Of a DNA stretch of 64,000 bases, positions 33,333 to 41,983 are shown one piece after another. The DNA comes from Streptomyces sp. S465 (GTDB lineage Bacteria; Actinomycetota; Actinomycetes; Streptomycetales; Streptomycetaceae): the NCBI RefSeq assembly GCF_026898115.1, contig NZ_CP114036.1, positions 9,108,001-9,172,000 of the forward strand, given 5' to 3'. Below the pieces are notes generated by a model. The model ran no database searches, was not told the origin of the DNA, and saw nothing but the letters and a program-made list of their open reading frames with translations. Position 1 is the first letter of the stretch; each line of letters starts with the position of its first letter. The translations under genes were made by a program, and so were the position numbers.

Positions 33333-34793
33333 TTACACCGGCGATGGTAGTCGGGAGTGCACATAGGCCGTGAGTCCGGTGCCCGGCAGGCGGTGCGGGG
33401 TCCAGGTGCGGGCGTAGTGGGGCGGACCGGAGCGGGTCCTGGTGAGGGCGGCGGCGGGCTCGCGGGCGGCGTGGCGCAGCAGGGTGTGCGGGGTGGTACT
33501 GCGGTTGTTGCCGCCGACGTTCGCCGAGGCGCAGCCGGTGTAGTAGCCGATGGGCGGTGCGTGTGCGCCGCTGACCAGGCAGGGCGGGGTGACTCCGAGG
33601 TGGCGCAGGTCGTGCGCGGCGGTGCGGTAGCGGTGGGCGGTGACCCGGGCGTCGGCCGTGTTGCGGTCGAGGACCTGGACTTGCGCGGACAGGTGCAGGG
33701 CGAGCAGTACGGCCGCCGACCCGGCGGCCAGGACACGCACGCGGGGCGGGCGGACGGCCCGTGCGCAGTGCGCGGCCACGGTGGCGAGGGGGAGGGCGAG
33801 CAGGGCGTAGGCGGGCAGCAGAAAACGCGGTGCGGAGTAGTCGATGAGCAGCAGGTACGGGATGCTCAGCGCGGTGGCGCAGGCGATGGGCAGCACGATG
33901 ACTGCGCCGCGCCGGGTGCGCCGGGCCAGGACGCAGGCGATGAGGACGAGGGCGGGCAGGGCCAGCCACCACAGGGTCAGCTCGGGGTGGCTGAGCGGCA
34001 CGTGGCAGGGGCGGCAGAGCAAGGGACCGTTGAGGCTGCGCCACGCCATGCCGCCCGCCCAGTGCGCGCCCATGCCACCCTCGGTGGCGCTGGAGACGTG
34101 CAGCCGGGCGCCGACCCCGCCCCAGCGGGCGTACGCCTCCGCGATCCACTCGGCGCTGCCCAGGGCGAGCCCGCCGGCCACGGCGAGCGCGGGCGCGGGG
34201 CGTCGCCAGGCCGGGACGATCGCGCACGCCATGAGCAGGGGCAGGGCGAGCCACACGCCGTCGGAGAAGCGGAAGCAGGTGGCGGCCGCGACCATGGTGC
34301 CCAGGCCGAGCAGGGCGCGTCGCCGCGTAGGGGGGAGCGAGGCGCGCAGGAACCAGCCGGTCGCCGCCACCGCGGACAGCGCCACCCACAGGTTGGGCAT
34401 GGCCTGCGGTCCGTAGAGCACGGTGGTCCACAGGCCGGCGAACAGCAGCGTGGCCAGGGCGGTCCGTCCGGGGCCGAGCAGCGGCTGCCAGACGCGGTAG
34501 GCGGCGTACAGGGCGGCGGCGGACGCCAGGGCCAGGACGGTCCGGAGGACGGTGGTGGAGTCGGTAACGGCGAGGACCGGGGCGACCAGAAGGCTGATGC
34601 CGCGTGAGCGCGGGGCGCTGAAGTACGCCGCCGGGCGGTGCGGATCCACCTGGGAGAGGTACACCGTCTCGTCCCAGCCGAGCCCCAAGTGCGGTACGAC
34701 GAGGGCCAGTTGGGCAGCCGCGTAGGCGAGGGCGACCAGCGCGGGCCACGGTGTCCGGCGGAGCGGTCGGATGACGGTGCGCACAGCGGTCAT
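33333..34793 (-). CDS. Polytopic membrane glycosyltransferase-like protein (ArnT/PMT type)
   Basis: 486 residues with about ten hydrophobic helices. Near the N-terminus LGLGWDETVYLSQ carries the paired acidic motif found at the first extracytoplasmic loop of GT-C glycosyltransferases (dolichyl-phosphate-mannose mannosyltransferase/ArnT families). The last 100 residues are soluble. Its ATG overlaps the uppP stop, so the two are co-translated; a lipid-phosphate-linked sugar donor would make sense of that pairing. No specific function known. Confidence 0.65.
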   Translation of the reverse strand: MTAVRTVIRPLRRTPWPALVALAYAAAQLALVVPHLGLGWDETVYLSQVDPHRPAAYFSAPRSRGISLLVAPVLAVTDSTTVLRTVLALASAAALYAAYRVWQPLLGPGRTALATLLFAGLWTTVLYGPQAMPNLWVALSAVAATGWFLRASLPPTRRRALLGLGTMVAAATCFRFSDGVWLALPLLMACAIVPAWRRPAPALAVAGGLALGSAEWIAEAYARWGGVGARLHVSSATEGGMGAHWAGGMAWRSLNGPLLCRPCHVPLSHPELTLWWLALPALVLIACVLARRTRRGAVIVLPIACATALSIPYLLLIDYSAPRFLLPAYALLALPLATVAAHCARAVRPPRVRVLAAGSAAVLLALHLSAQVQVLDRNTADARVTAHRYRTAAHDLRHLGVTPPCLVSGAHAPPIGYYTGCASANVGGNNRSTTPHTLLRHAAREPAAALTRTRSGPPHYARTWTPHRLPGTGLTAYVHSRLPSPV

Positions 34794-35626
34794 GCGGTGA
34801 GCACCCCGGTGCCCAGCAGGCCGAACAGCAACACGCCGACGGCGACGCGGTAGATGACGAAGGCGTTGAAGGAGTGCTTGGCGACGAACTTCAGCAGCCA
34901 GGCGATCGAGGCGTAGGCGACCGCGAAGGAGACAGCGGTGCCGACGACGAGCGGGCCGACGCCGACTCCGGCGCCGACGGCGTCCTTCAGCTCGTACAGG
35001 CCCGCGCCGGTCAGCGCCGGAATGCCGAGGAAGAAGGACAGACGGGTGGCGGCCACGCGGTCCAGGTCCAGGATGAGCGCGGTGGACATGGTGGCGCCGG
35101 AGCGGGAGAAGCCGGGGAAGAGCAGCGCGAGGATCTGCGAGCAGCCGACCAGCATGGCGTCCTTGAAGGAGGTGTCGTCCTCACCGCGCTTGTGGCGGCC
35201 CATCTGGTCGGCCGCCCACATCACGCCGGACCCGGCGACGAGCGAGCCGGCGACCACCCACAGGGATGCGAGGGGGCCTTCGACGAGCGGCTTCGCGGCC
35301 AGGCCCACGATCACGATCGGGATGGTGGCGCAGATGACCCACCAGGCGAACTTGTAGTCGTGGTGGTACCGCTGTTCGCGGTGGAGGAGTCCGCGGCCCC
35401 AGGCGGAGACGATCCGCACGATGTCGGTGAAGAAATACACCAGTACGGCGGCGATCGCGCCGACCTGGATGACGGCGGTGAAGCCGACCACGGAGGTGTC
35501 GTCGACCGGGATGCCCATCAGCCCTTCGGTGATCTTCAGGTGGCCGGTGGAGGAGACGGGGAGGAACTCCGTGATGCCTTCGACGATGCCGAGGACGGCC
35601 GCCTGGCCGATGCTGATGGCGCTCAT
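34790..35626 (-). CDS. uppP: Undecaprenyl-diphosphatase (UppP/BacA)
   Basis: 278 residues, eight or so membrane helices. Both signature motifs are intact: GIVEGITEFLPVSSTGHL at the N-terminus and FPGFSRSGATMSTAL near residue 170. It dephosphorylates undecaprenyl pyrophosphate, recycling the carrier lipid for wall synthesis, and can give bacitracin resistance. It heads or follows a small leftward group with the GT-C protein (4-bp overlap) and a hypothetical gene 90 bp upstream. Confidence 0.92.
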   Translation of the reverse strand: MSAISIGQAAVLGIVEGITEFLPVSSTGHLKITEGLMGIPVDDTSVVGFTAVIQVGAIAAVLVYFFTDIVRIVSAWGRGLLHREQRYHHDYKFAWWVICATIPIVIVGLAAKPLVEGPLASLWVVAGSLVAGSGVMWAADQMGRHKRGEDDTSFKDAMLVGCSQILALLFPGFSRSGATMSTALILDLDRVAATRLSFFLGIPALTGAGLYELKDAVGAGVGVGPLVVGTAVSFAVAYASIAWLLKFVAKHSFNAFVIYRVAVGVLLFGLLGTGVLTA

Positions 35627-35716
35627 CTGGAATCCGTTTCTGTGGTGGCGAAAGCGGGCCGGGTCCGCAGCGGAACGGCGCAGTGTGGTGGGACCGTCGG
35701 AAAAGGGGGGGGAGGG

Positions 35717-36220
35717 TCAGCCGCGCCGGCGGGCCCTGCGCCGCTGCCGGGCGCGGTCGGAACGCGTGGCGCCGAGGCCGGTGAACAGCTCCTCGTAGGC
35801 GTAGGCGGCATGGGCCGGGTCGAAGCGGCGGGCCGCGGCGCGGGCCACCTCGCTCATGCGATGGCGGCCGGGCTCGTCGGCGCTCCCCGTGGCCGGTTCC
35901 GCGGCGGTACGGCGCCGGCGGGACCTGAGCACTTCCAGGGCCGCGGCAGCAGGAAGACGGCGGCGCACGGTGACCGTCCCGGCGAGCGGGTTGAGCGCGG
36001 TCCGCACGACCGGGACGCGTCGGGCCGACGCGATCGCCTTGCCCTGGCCGTAGCGGGCGAGCGGCTGCTCCACGCGCCGCGCTCCGTCCCCCGGGTGCCG
36101 GCCGCGGGCGCCGATCAGCGGGGCCCGCCCGGCGCGGCGGCCGATCGGACGGCCGGTCCGGGCGCCGAGCAGCGCACCGGCCGTTGGGGCGGCGTCCAGC
36201 GGATTGAGGGCCAAAGGCAC
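35717..36220 (-). CDS. Hypothetical basic protein
   Basis: 167 residues from GTG 36220, with AAAGGA seven bases before it. Very rich in Arg and Ala (long runs such as VRRRLPAAAALEVLRSRRRR and a RARQRRRARRRG tail); no transmembrane helix or family motif recognised. The segment SEVARAAARRFDPAHAAYAYEELFTGLG is the least biased part (given here only as a position: about residues 120-147). Its promoter region is shared with the BlaI operator at 36304-36334. A real gene is likely from the ribosome site and position, but chance coding in GC-rich DNA cannot be excluded. Confidence 0.45.
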   Translation of the reverse strand: MPLALNPLDAAPTAGALLGARTGRPIGRRAGRAPLIGARGRHPGDGARRVEQPLARYGQGKAIASARRVPVVRTALNPLAGTVTVRRRLPAAAALEVLRSRRRRTAAEPATGSADEPGRHRMSEVARAAARRFDPAHAAYAYEELFTGLGATRSDRARQRRRARRRG

Positions 36221-36303
36221 CGCGGGTCCTTTCCGGCCGTGCGCGCCCAGGGCAGAGTTCTGCCCAGGCACGTGCGCATGGCACACTTGAAGACAGCGGC
36301 TTT

Positions 36304-36334
36304 TACACCGGTGTAGGAGTCCTACACGAGTGTA
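36304..36334. promoter_or_regulatory. Nested palindromic operator for the BlaI-type repressor
   Basis: TACACCGGTGTA (36304-36315) and TACACGAGTGTA (36323-36334) match the TACA-N4-TGTA core bound by BlaI/MecI/CopY repressors; centres are 19 bp apart. The 17-bp perfect palindrome GTGTAGGAGTCCTACAC (36311-36327) bridges them. The block sits 28 bp before the blaI-like start and 84 bp before the opposing hypothetical gene, so it may control both directions. Confidence 0.75.
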
Positions 36335-36361
36335 GGAGATACGGAAAGGGACACCAAACCC

Positions 36362-36739
36362 ATGGGCACCCGCACGCCAGGACACGGTCCCAAGCGGCCC
36401 AACGGCGCACGCGAGGCCGAAATCCTCGAACTGTTGCAGCGGGCCGAGGGCGCGCTGACCCCGCGGGAGGTCACCGAACGCCTCGGCGGCGAGCTGGCCT
36501 ACAACAGCGTGGTGACGATCCTCACCCGCATGCACGCCAAGCAGCTGCTCACCCGCACCCCGCGCGGCCGTGCCTACGCCTACGCCCCCGTGACCGACGA
36601 CCCCGGCTTCGCCGCCCGCCGTATGCGCTCCGTCCTGGAGGAGCGATCGGACCGCCAGGACGTCCTCGCCCGCTTCGCCGACGGCCTGTCCGCCACCGAC
36701 GCGGACCTGCTGCGCCAACTGCTCGACCCCGGCCAGTAG
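36362..36739 (+). CDS. BlaI/MecI-family transcriptional repressor
   Basis: 125 residues with a winged-helix domain: REAEILELLQRAEGALTPRE, VTERLGGELAYNSVVTILTR and MHAKQLLTRTPRGRAYAY. Followed after 15 bp by an M56 peptidase, the normal two-gene sensor/repressor unit in which the membrane protease cleaves the repressor. Streptomyces carry several such pairs not linked to beta-lactamase. Binding site: the nested dyads just upstream. Confidence 0.88.
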   Translation: MGTRTPGHGPKRPNGAREAEILELLQRAEGALTPREVTERLGGELAYNSVVTILTRMHAKQLLTRTPRGRAYAYAPVTDDPGFAARRMRSVLEERSDRQDVLARFADGLSATDADLLRQLLDPGQ

Positions 36740-36754
36740 GAAGCGGCCGCAAAG

Positions 36755-37687
36755 ATGCGCATCGCCGTCTACATCCCCCTGCTGCTCTCCCTGCTCGCCC
36801 CCCTCGGCGCACGCCCCCTGGCGGAGCGATGCGAACCCCGCCTGGCGACCTGGCTGCTCACCGCATCGGCCCTCGTGCTGGGTACGGCGACCACCATCTC
36901 ACTGGGCCTGCTGGCCGTCACCGGACTGATCCGGGTCCCCCAGCTGGCCACCCTCGGCCACTGGTCGGCCCACACCGCGCAGCGCGACGACCCCGCCGAA
37001 CTGTCCGTCGCCCTGATCGCCGGCCTCCTGCTCGGCGCCGCCGTCCTGATGGCCGCCCGTATGCTCTGGCGGCGCGCCCGCACCCTGGCCGCCGCCATCC
37101 TGGAAGCGGAGTGCATGCCCGCCGAGGACGGTCTGGTCGTGGTCGAGGACGAGGCCCCCGAGGCCTTCGCGGTCCCCGGCCTGCCCGGCCGCGTCGTCGT
37201 CTCCACCGGCATGCTGGCCACCCTGGACGAAACCGAGCGCCGGATCCTGCTCGCCCACGAACGCGCCCACCTCACCGCACACCATTACGCCTTCGTCGCC
37301 CTGGCCCAGCTCGGCGCCGCCGCCAACCCCCTGCTGCGCCCCCTCGCCACGGCCGTGACGTACACCATCGAACGGTGGGCCGACGAGACCGCGGCCGCCG
37401 CCACCGGCGACCGTGAACGGGTCGCCCGCACCGTCGGCAAGGCCGCCCTCGCCGCCCACCACGCGCCCGCCCGCGCCCCGGGCGCCGCCCTGGCGATCCT
37501 CGGCCGCCGCGCCCCGCTCGCCACCGCCGGGCCCGTGCCCCGCCGCGTCGCCGCCCTCCTGGCTCCCCCTTTCGGCCGTCACCCCGTCCTGGCCGCCACG
37601 ACGGCCGCCGTCCTCGCCACCGCGGCCCTGTCCACCGCTGAAGCCGCCCACGACCTCCACCTCCTGCTGGAAGCCGTCGGCGCCTGA
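36755..37687 (+). CDS. M56-family (BlaR1-type) membrane metallopeptidase
   Basis: 310 residues with about four membrane helices and a zinc protease motif LLAHERAHLTAHHY (HExxH). Downstream Glu for the third ligand likely in TIERWADETAAA. It lacks the penicillin-binding sensor domain of classical BlaR1, so the inducing signal is unknown. Expected to cleave the adjacent BlaI-type repressor and free the operator at 36304-36334. Confidence 0.82.
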   Translation: MRIAVYIPLLLSLLAPLGARPLAERCEPRLATWLLTASALVLGTATTISLGLLAVTGLIRVPQLATLGHWSAHTAQRDDPAELSVALIAGLLLGAAVLMAARMLWRRARTLAAAILEAECMPAEDGLVVVEDEAPEAFAVPGLPGRVVVSTGMLATLDETERRILLAHERAHLTAHHYAFVALAQLGAAANPLLRPLATAVTYTIERWADETAAAATGDRERVARTVGKAALAAHHAPARAPGAALAILGRRAPLATAGPVPRRVAALLAPPFGRHPVLAATTAAVLATAALSTAEAAHDLHLLLEAVGA

Positions 37688-37841
37688 GGGGTCCGGCGAC
37701 ACTCGGCCCGCCAGGGAAAAGACGGCGCCTTCGGGATCTGCCGACGGCACGTTCACATTGCGCCATGTCTCGCACCTCGCTTTCCGGCCAACCCGCCGGT
37801 CCGCACCCCGTCGGACCTGGGCCGGCGCGGCCGCGGCGATG

Positions 37842-37877
37842 GGAATCCCTTTACCGCGGTAGGAATCCCTTTACCGC
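37842..37877 (+). repeat. Direct repeat of 16 bp at 20-bp spacing in an AT-rich gap
   Basis: GGAATCCCTTTACCGC occurs at 37842-37857 and 37862-37877, exactly two helical turns apart, as for tandem binding sites of one regulator. It opens the 0.73-kb non-coding stretch 37,688-38,420, whose part from about 37,890 to 38,230 is visibly poorer in GC than the rest of the window. Confidence 0.8.
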
Positions 37878-38214
37878 TGGCGGGGAACCAATGCGGACAG
37901 CCGGATCGGAACCGGGTGCCGCTTCCGTGATGAATTAAAACAAGGCTAAATAATTGGTGAATATTGATTAAAAGAGTCGCTGCGGAAGGCGGAGAAGTCG
38001 CAGCCGAAAGGGCTGTCCAAAACTTCACGGACGCGGCGTTGGGTGAAGGTATTTTGTCCCCATTCGCACATCAATGTATCCGTCAACGTTTTATTGCCCC
38101 GACCTTGACCGGCATCGACGGCTCCTTCTACGTTTTTGCCGCCGGATTCAGGCGTTCCACCTGACGCTGCGGAGAACCGCAAAACGCTTGTCGCAAAATC
38201 AACAAGAGGATGCG

Positions 38215-38322
38215 ATGGAAAACAGTGCGAGGTCATCGGACGCCTCGCTTTTGCCAGGCAGGCAAAGGCGGGGCGCGGTGACCGCCGGGGCGCCGGACAC
38301 TAAGGGCCGGATGGCCCCGTGA
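38215..38322 (+). CDS. Possible 35-residue peptide
   Basis: ATG 38215 has AGAGGA six bases upstream and opens a 35-codon frame (start MENSARSSDASLLPG, end KGRMAP) ending at 38322. No family recognised. It lies in the AT-rich gap before glnE and could be a small protein, a leader peptide or chance. Ribosome site quality is the main support. Confidence 0.3.
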   Translation: MENSARSSDASLLPGRQRRGAVTAGAPDTKGRMAP

Positions 38323-38537
38323 AAACGCTCCGTCCGGCTCACCGATACGAGAAGCATTGAGATAACGGGATTCCGTGATGGGTCGACGCGGCCTGGTCGG
38401 TGCGGCGAGGCCAGCAGTAAGTGACCGTTGTTCCTAGAAATGATCTGGTGGGCTTCTTGATGACGTTCGCACGGGCTCGTCAGCGGGCCTCGACCATGGC
38501 AGGGCGGGAATGCAGTACAGGGACGGAGGCGGTGCGC

Positions 38538-41500
38538 ATGGCCCTACCGCAGGGGCGCAGGAGCAGTACCTCGGCCCGGCTGCTGCGGCACGGTTTCACC
38601 GACCCCTCGACGGCCCAGCGGCTGCTGGACGCGCCCGAGCTGGCCGGGGTGCGCGGCCATCCGGTGCTGCTGGACGGACTCGGGGCGACCGCCGACCCCG
38701 ATCTGGCGCTGCGCGGACTGGTACGGCTGGTCGAGGCGCTCGCGGACGTTCCAGGGGACCGGGACGAGACGGAGCGCGCCGACTCGCGGCAGGCGCTGCT
38801 GGACACCCTCGTCACCGCCAAGCCGCTGCGCGACCGGCTGCTCGGGGTACTGGGGGCGTCCGAGGCGCTGGGCGACCATCTGGCCCGGCATCCGCGCCAC
38901 TGGCGGGCGCTGATGACGTACGAGGCGGCGGACCCGCGCCCGACCACCTCCGACTTCGAGAAGGCGCTGGCCGACGGGGTACGGGACGAGCCGGGGGCGG
39001 GGCTGCCGCGGTCGGACGCGCTGCGGGTGGCGTACCGCCGGGCGCTGCTGGCCATCGCGGCCCGCGATGTGTGCGGCACCACCGATGGCACCCGGACCGC
39101 CGCCGAACTGACCGACCTGGCGACCGCGACGCTGCGCACCGCGCTGAAGATGGCCGCGGAGGAGCGGCCCGAGGACGCCGCGGCCTGCCGGCTGGCGGTG
39201 ATCGGGATGGGCGAGTGCGGCGGGCACGAGCTGGACTACGCCTCGGACGTGGACGTCATCTTCGTCGCCGAGGCCGTGGCCGGGACGGAGGAGCCCGAGG
39301 CGATGCGGGCGGCCACCCGGCTGGCCTCCCGGATGATGCGGATCTGCTCGGACGTCACGGTCGAGGGCACCATCCGGCCCGTCGAGGCCGGCCTCCGCCC
39401 CGAGGGGCGCGACGGCCCGCTGGTGCGGACCCTCTCCAGCCATCTGGCGTACTACCAGCGCCGGGCCAGGGCCTGGGAGTTCCAGGCGCTGCTGAAGGCC
39501 CGTCCGGTCGCGGGCGACGGCGCGCTGGGACGGGCGTACGTGGCGGCCCTCGCGCCGATGGTCTGGCAGGCCGCCGAGCGCGAGAACTTCGTGTCCGACG
39601 TGCGGCAGATGCGCCGCCGGGCGGTGGAGAACCTCCCCGCCGCCGAGGTCGACCGCGAACTCGAGCTGGGCCCCGGGGGCCTGCGCGACGTCGAGTTCGC
39701 CGTCCAGCTGCTCCAGTTGGTGCACGGGCGGTGCGACGAATCGCTGCGCGGCCGCACCACGCTGGACGCGCTCGCGGCGCTGGCCGCGGGCGGCTACGTG
39801 GCCCGTTCGGACGCGGCCGCGCTGGACCGGGCGTACCGCTTCCTGCGCTCGGTGGAGCGGCGCATCCAGCTGTACCGGCTGCGCCGCACCCGTCTCCTAC
39901 CGGAGGGTGAGGCGGATCTGCGGCGGCTGGGGCGGTCGCTCGGCGCCCTCTACGACTGGGACCGCCGCACCGAACCGGTGACCGGGCTGGGCACGGTGTG
40001 GCGGCGGTACAGACGCGAGGTGCGGCAGCTGCACGTGAGGCTGTTCTACCGGCCGCTGCTGGACGCGGTGGCCCACCTGGGCCCGGCGGAGGCCCGGTTG
40101 AGCCCGCAGGCCGCGGGCCGGCGGTTGAAGACGCTGGGCTACGCGGACCCGGCCGCCGCCCTGCGCCATGTGGAGGCGCTGGCGTCCGGGGTGACCCGGA
40201 AGGCGGCGATCCAGCGCACGCTGCTGCCGGTGCTGCTGGGCTGGTTCGCCGACTCCGCCGACCCGGACGCCGGGCTGCTGGGGTTCCGCAAGGTCTCCGA
40301 CGCGCTGGGCAGGACGCCCGGGTATCTGCGGCTGCTGCGCGACGAGGGCGCCGCCGCGGAGAACCTGGCCCGGGTGCTGTCCGCCGGTCGGCTCGCCCCC
40401 GACCTGCTGTCGCGCGCCCCCGAGGCGGTCACCGTGCTGGGCACCCGGGAGGGGCTGCGGCCGCGCGGGAGAGCCCAGCTGGAGCAGGAGGTGCTGGCCG
40501 CGGTGGGGCGCGCCGACGACGCCGAGCGGGCGGTGGCGGCGGTGCGCGGGGTGCGGCGGCGGGAGCTGTTCCGTACGGTGGCGGCGGATGTGATCGAGAG
40601 CGCCCGGCTGGTGACCGCGGCGGTCCCGCCGACCGGGAGCCGGCCGCCGGGCGGCGACCGCGCCCCGGCCACCCCGCGCGAGGACGGGGCGCTCTTATCG
40701 GGCGCCCCAAGATCCGCGCGGCCCGCGGCCGAGCTGCCCGGCGCGCTCCGCGACTTTGAGCCCCACGTCCCGGGCCGCCGCCCGAGCCGTACGGCGCTGC
40801 CCGAGGAGCCCGCGAGCCCGGGGGCGCTGGTCGACATGGTCGGCGACGCCCTCTCCGACCTGAACGCCGCGACCCTGGCGGGCGCCCTGCGCGCCGCCGT
40901 CCGCGACACCTGGGGCGATGAGCTGCCCACCCGCTTCGCCGTAATCGGCCTCGGCCGCTTCGGCGGCCATGAACTCAGCTACGGCTCCGACGCGGACGTG
41001 CTCTTCGTCCACGAGCCGCGCGAGGGCGCCGACGAACAGGAAGCCGCCCGCGCCGCCTTCGCCGTGGCCAACGAGATGCGCCGGCTGCTCCAGCTCCCCA
41101 CCGTCGACCCGCCCCTCCTCATCGACGCCGACCTGCGCCCCGAGGGCAAGTCCGGCCCGCTGGTGCGCACCCTCGCCTCCTACGCCGCCTACTACCGCCG
41201 CTGGTCGCTGGTCTGGGAGAGCCAGGCGCTGCTGCGCGCCGAACCGGTCGCAGGCGACCCCGGGCTCGGCGAGCGGTTCATCGAGCTGATCGATCCGCTG
41301 CGGTACCCGCCCGAGGGGCTGGGCGAGGACGCGGTCCGCGAGATCCGGCGGCTCAAGGCCCGGATGGAGTCCGAACGGCTGCCGCGCGGGGCCGACCCCA
41401 CCACCCACACCAAACTCGGCCGCGGCGGCCTCAGCGACGTCGAATGGACCGTCCAGCTGCTCCAGATGCGCCACGGCTGGGCCGAGCCCGGTCTGCGCAC

Positions 41501-41795
41501 CACCCGCACCCGCCAGGCCCTGGCCGCCGCCCACGCCGCCGGACTGATCTCCACCGAGGACGCCCAGACCCTGGACGAGGCGTGGGTCCTGGCCAGCCGC
41601 GTCCGCAACGCCGTCATGCTGGTCCGCGGCCGCCCCGGCGACACCTTCCCGACCGACGTCCGCGAACTGGCCGCGGTGGGCCGCTACCTGGGCTACGGCC
41701 CCGGCCACGTCGGCGAGATGCTGGAGGACTACCGCCGCACCACCCGCCACGCCCGTGCCGTGATGGAGCGCCTGTTCTACGGGTACGAGGACTGA
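38538..41795 (+). CDS. glnE: Bifunctional glutamine synthetase adenylyltransferase/adenylyl-removing enzyme
   Basis: 1085 residues. GlnE adds AMP to, and removes it from, glutamine synthetase in response to nitrogen status. Two nucleotidyltransferase domains are present, each with its metal-binding Asp pair: GMGECGGHELDYASDVDVIF in the N-terminal half and GLGRFGGHELSYGSDADVLF in the C-terminal half; each is followed by the partner motif RPEGRDGPLVRTL or RPEGKSGPLVRTL. An Arg/Pro-rich low-complexity linker of about 70 residues (nt 40,620-40,810) separates them. ATG 38538 has GGAGG eight bases upstream; the frame is open further but without a ribosome site. The gene stands apart from glnA and glnII, so this may be a second or relocated copy. 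Confidence 0.88.
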   Translation: MALPQGRRSSTSARLLRHGFTDPSTAQRLLDAPELAGVRGHPVLLDGLGATADPDLALRGLVRLVEALADVPGDRDETERADSRQALLDTLVTAKPLRDRLLGVLGASEALGDHLARHPRHWRALMTYEAADPRPTTSDFEKALADGVRDEPGAGLPRSDALRVAYRRALLAIAARDVCGTTDGTRTAAELTDLATATLRTALKMAAEERPEDAAACRLAVIGMGECGGHELDYASDVDVIFVAEAVAGTEEPEAMRAATRLASRMMRICSDVTVEGTIRPVEAGLRPEGRDGPLVRTLSSHLAYYQRRARAWEFQALLKARPVAGDGALGRAYVAALAPMVWQAAERENFVSDVRQMRRRAVENLPAAEVDRELELGPGGLRDVEFAVQLLQLVHGRCDESLRGRTTLDALAALAAGGYVARSDAAALDRAYRFLRSVERRIQLYRLRRTRLLPEGEADLRRLGRSLGALYDWDRRTEPVTGLGTVWRRYRREVRQLHVRLFYRPLLDAVAHLGPAEARLSPQAAGRRLKTLGYADPAAALRHVEALASGVTRKAAIQRTLLPVLLGWFADSADPDAGLLGFRKVSDALGRTPGYLRLLRDEGAAAENLARVLSAGRLAPDLLSRAPEAVTVLGTREGLRPRGRAQLEQEVLAAVGRADDAERAVAAVRGVRRRELFRTVAADVIESARLVTAAVPPTGSRPPGGDRAPATPREDGALLSGAPRSARPAAELPGALRDFEPHVPGRRPSRTALPEEPASPGALVDMVGDALSDLNAATLAGALRAAVRDTWGDELPTRFAVIGLGRFGGHELSYGSDADVLFVHEPREGADEQEAARAAFAVANEMRRLLQLPTVDPPLLIDADLRPEGKSGPLVRTLASYAAYYRRWSLVWESQALLRAEPVAGDPGLGERFIELIDPLRYPPEGLGEDAVREIRRLKARMESERLPRGADPTTHTKLGRGGLSDVEWTVQLLQMRHGWAEPGLRTTRTRQALAAAHAAGLISTEDAQTLDEAWVLASRVRNAVMLVRGRPGDTFPTDVRELAAVGRYLGYGPGHVGEMLEDYRRTTRHARAVMERLFYGYED

Positions 41796-41983
41796 CCGTC
41801 CGGCCGGGCCGAGGTGGCCGGTCTCGACGACACACGGCGTCCGGGTGTCGGAGAGCGCCCCGGCGGCGCCGGGCATCCCGCCTCGGGGGACGGGAGTCCA
41901 GCCCGGTGTGCACCGTGCCCGACCTCGCCACGGCGGACGCGGACTTCGGCGTGCACCTGGCCGAGCGAACGACGCCGGTGCCG

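Noticed and set aside
34874..36316. 480-codon plus-strand frame across uppP and the hypothetical gene
   Set aside because: Low-complexity translation and antisense to uppP with both active-site motifs.
37946..38236. 96-codon minus-strand frame in the AT-rich gap
   Set aside because: No ribosome site, codon use unlike any gene here, and no recognisable protein.
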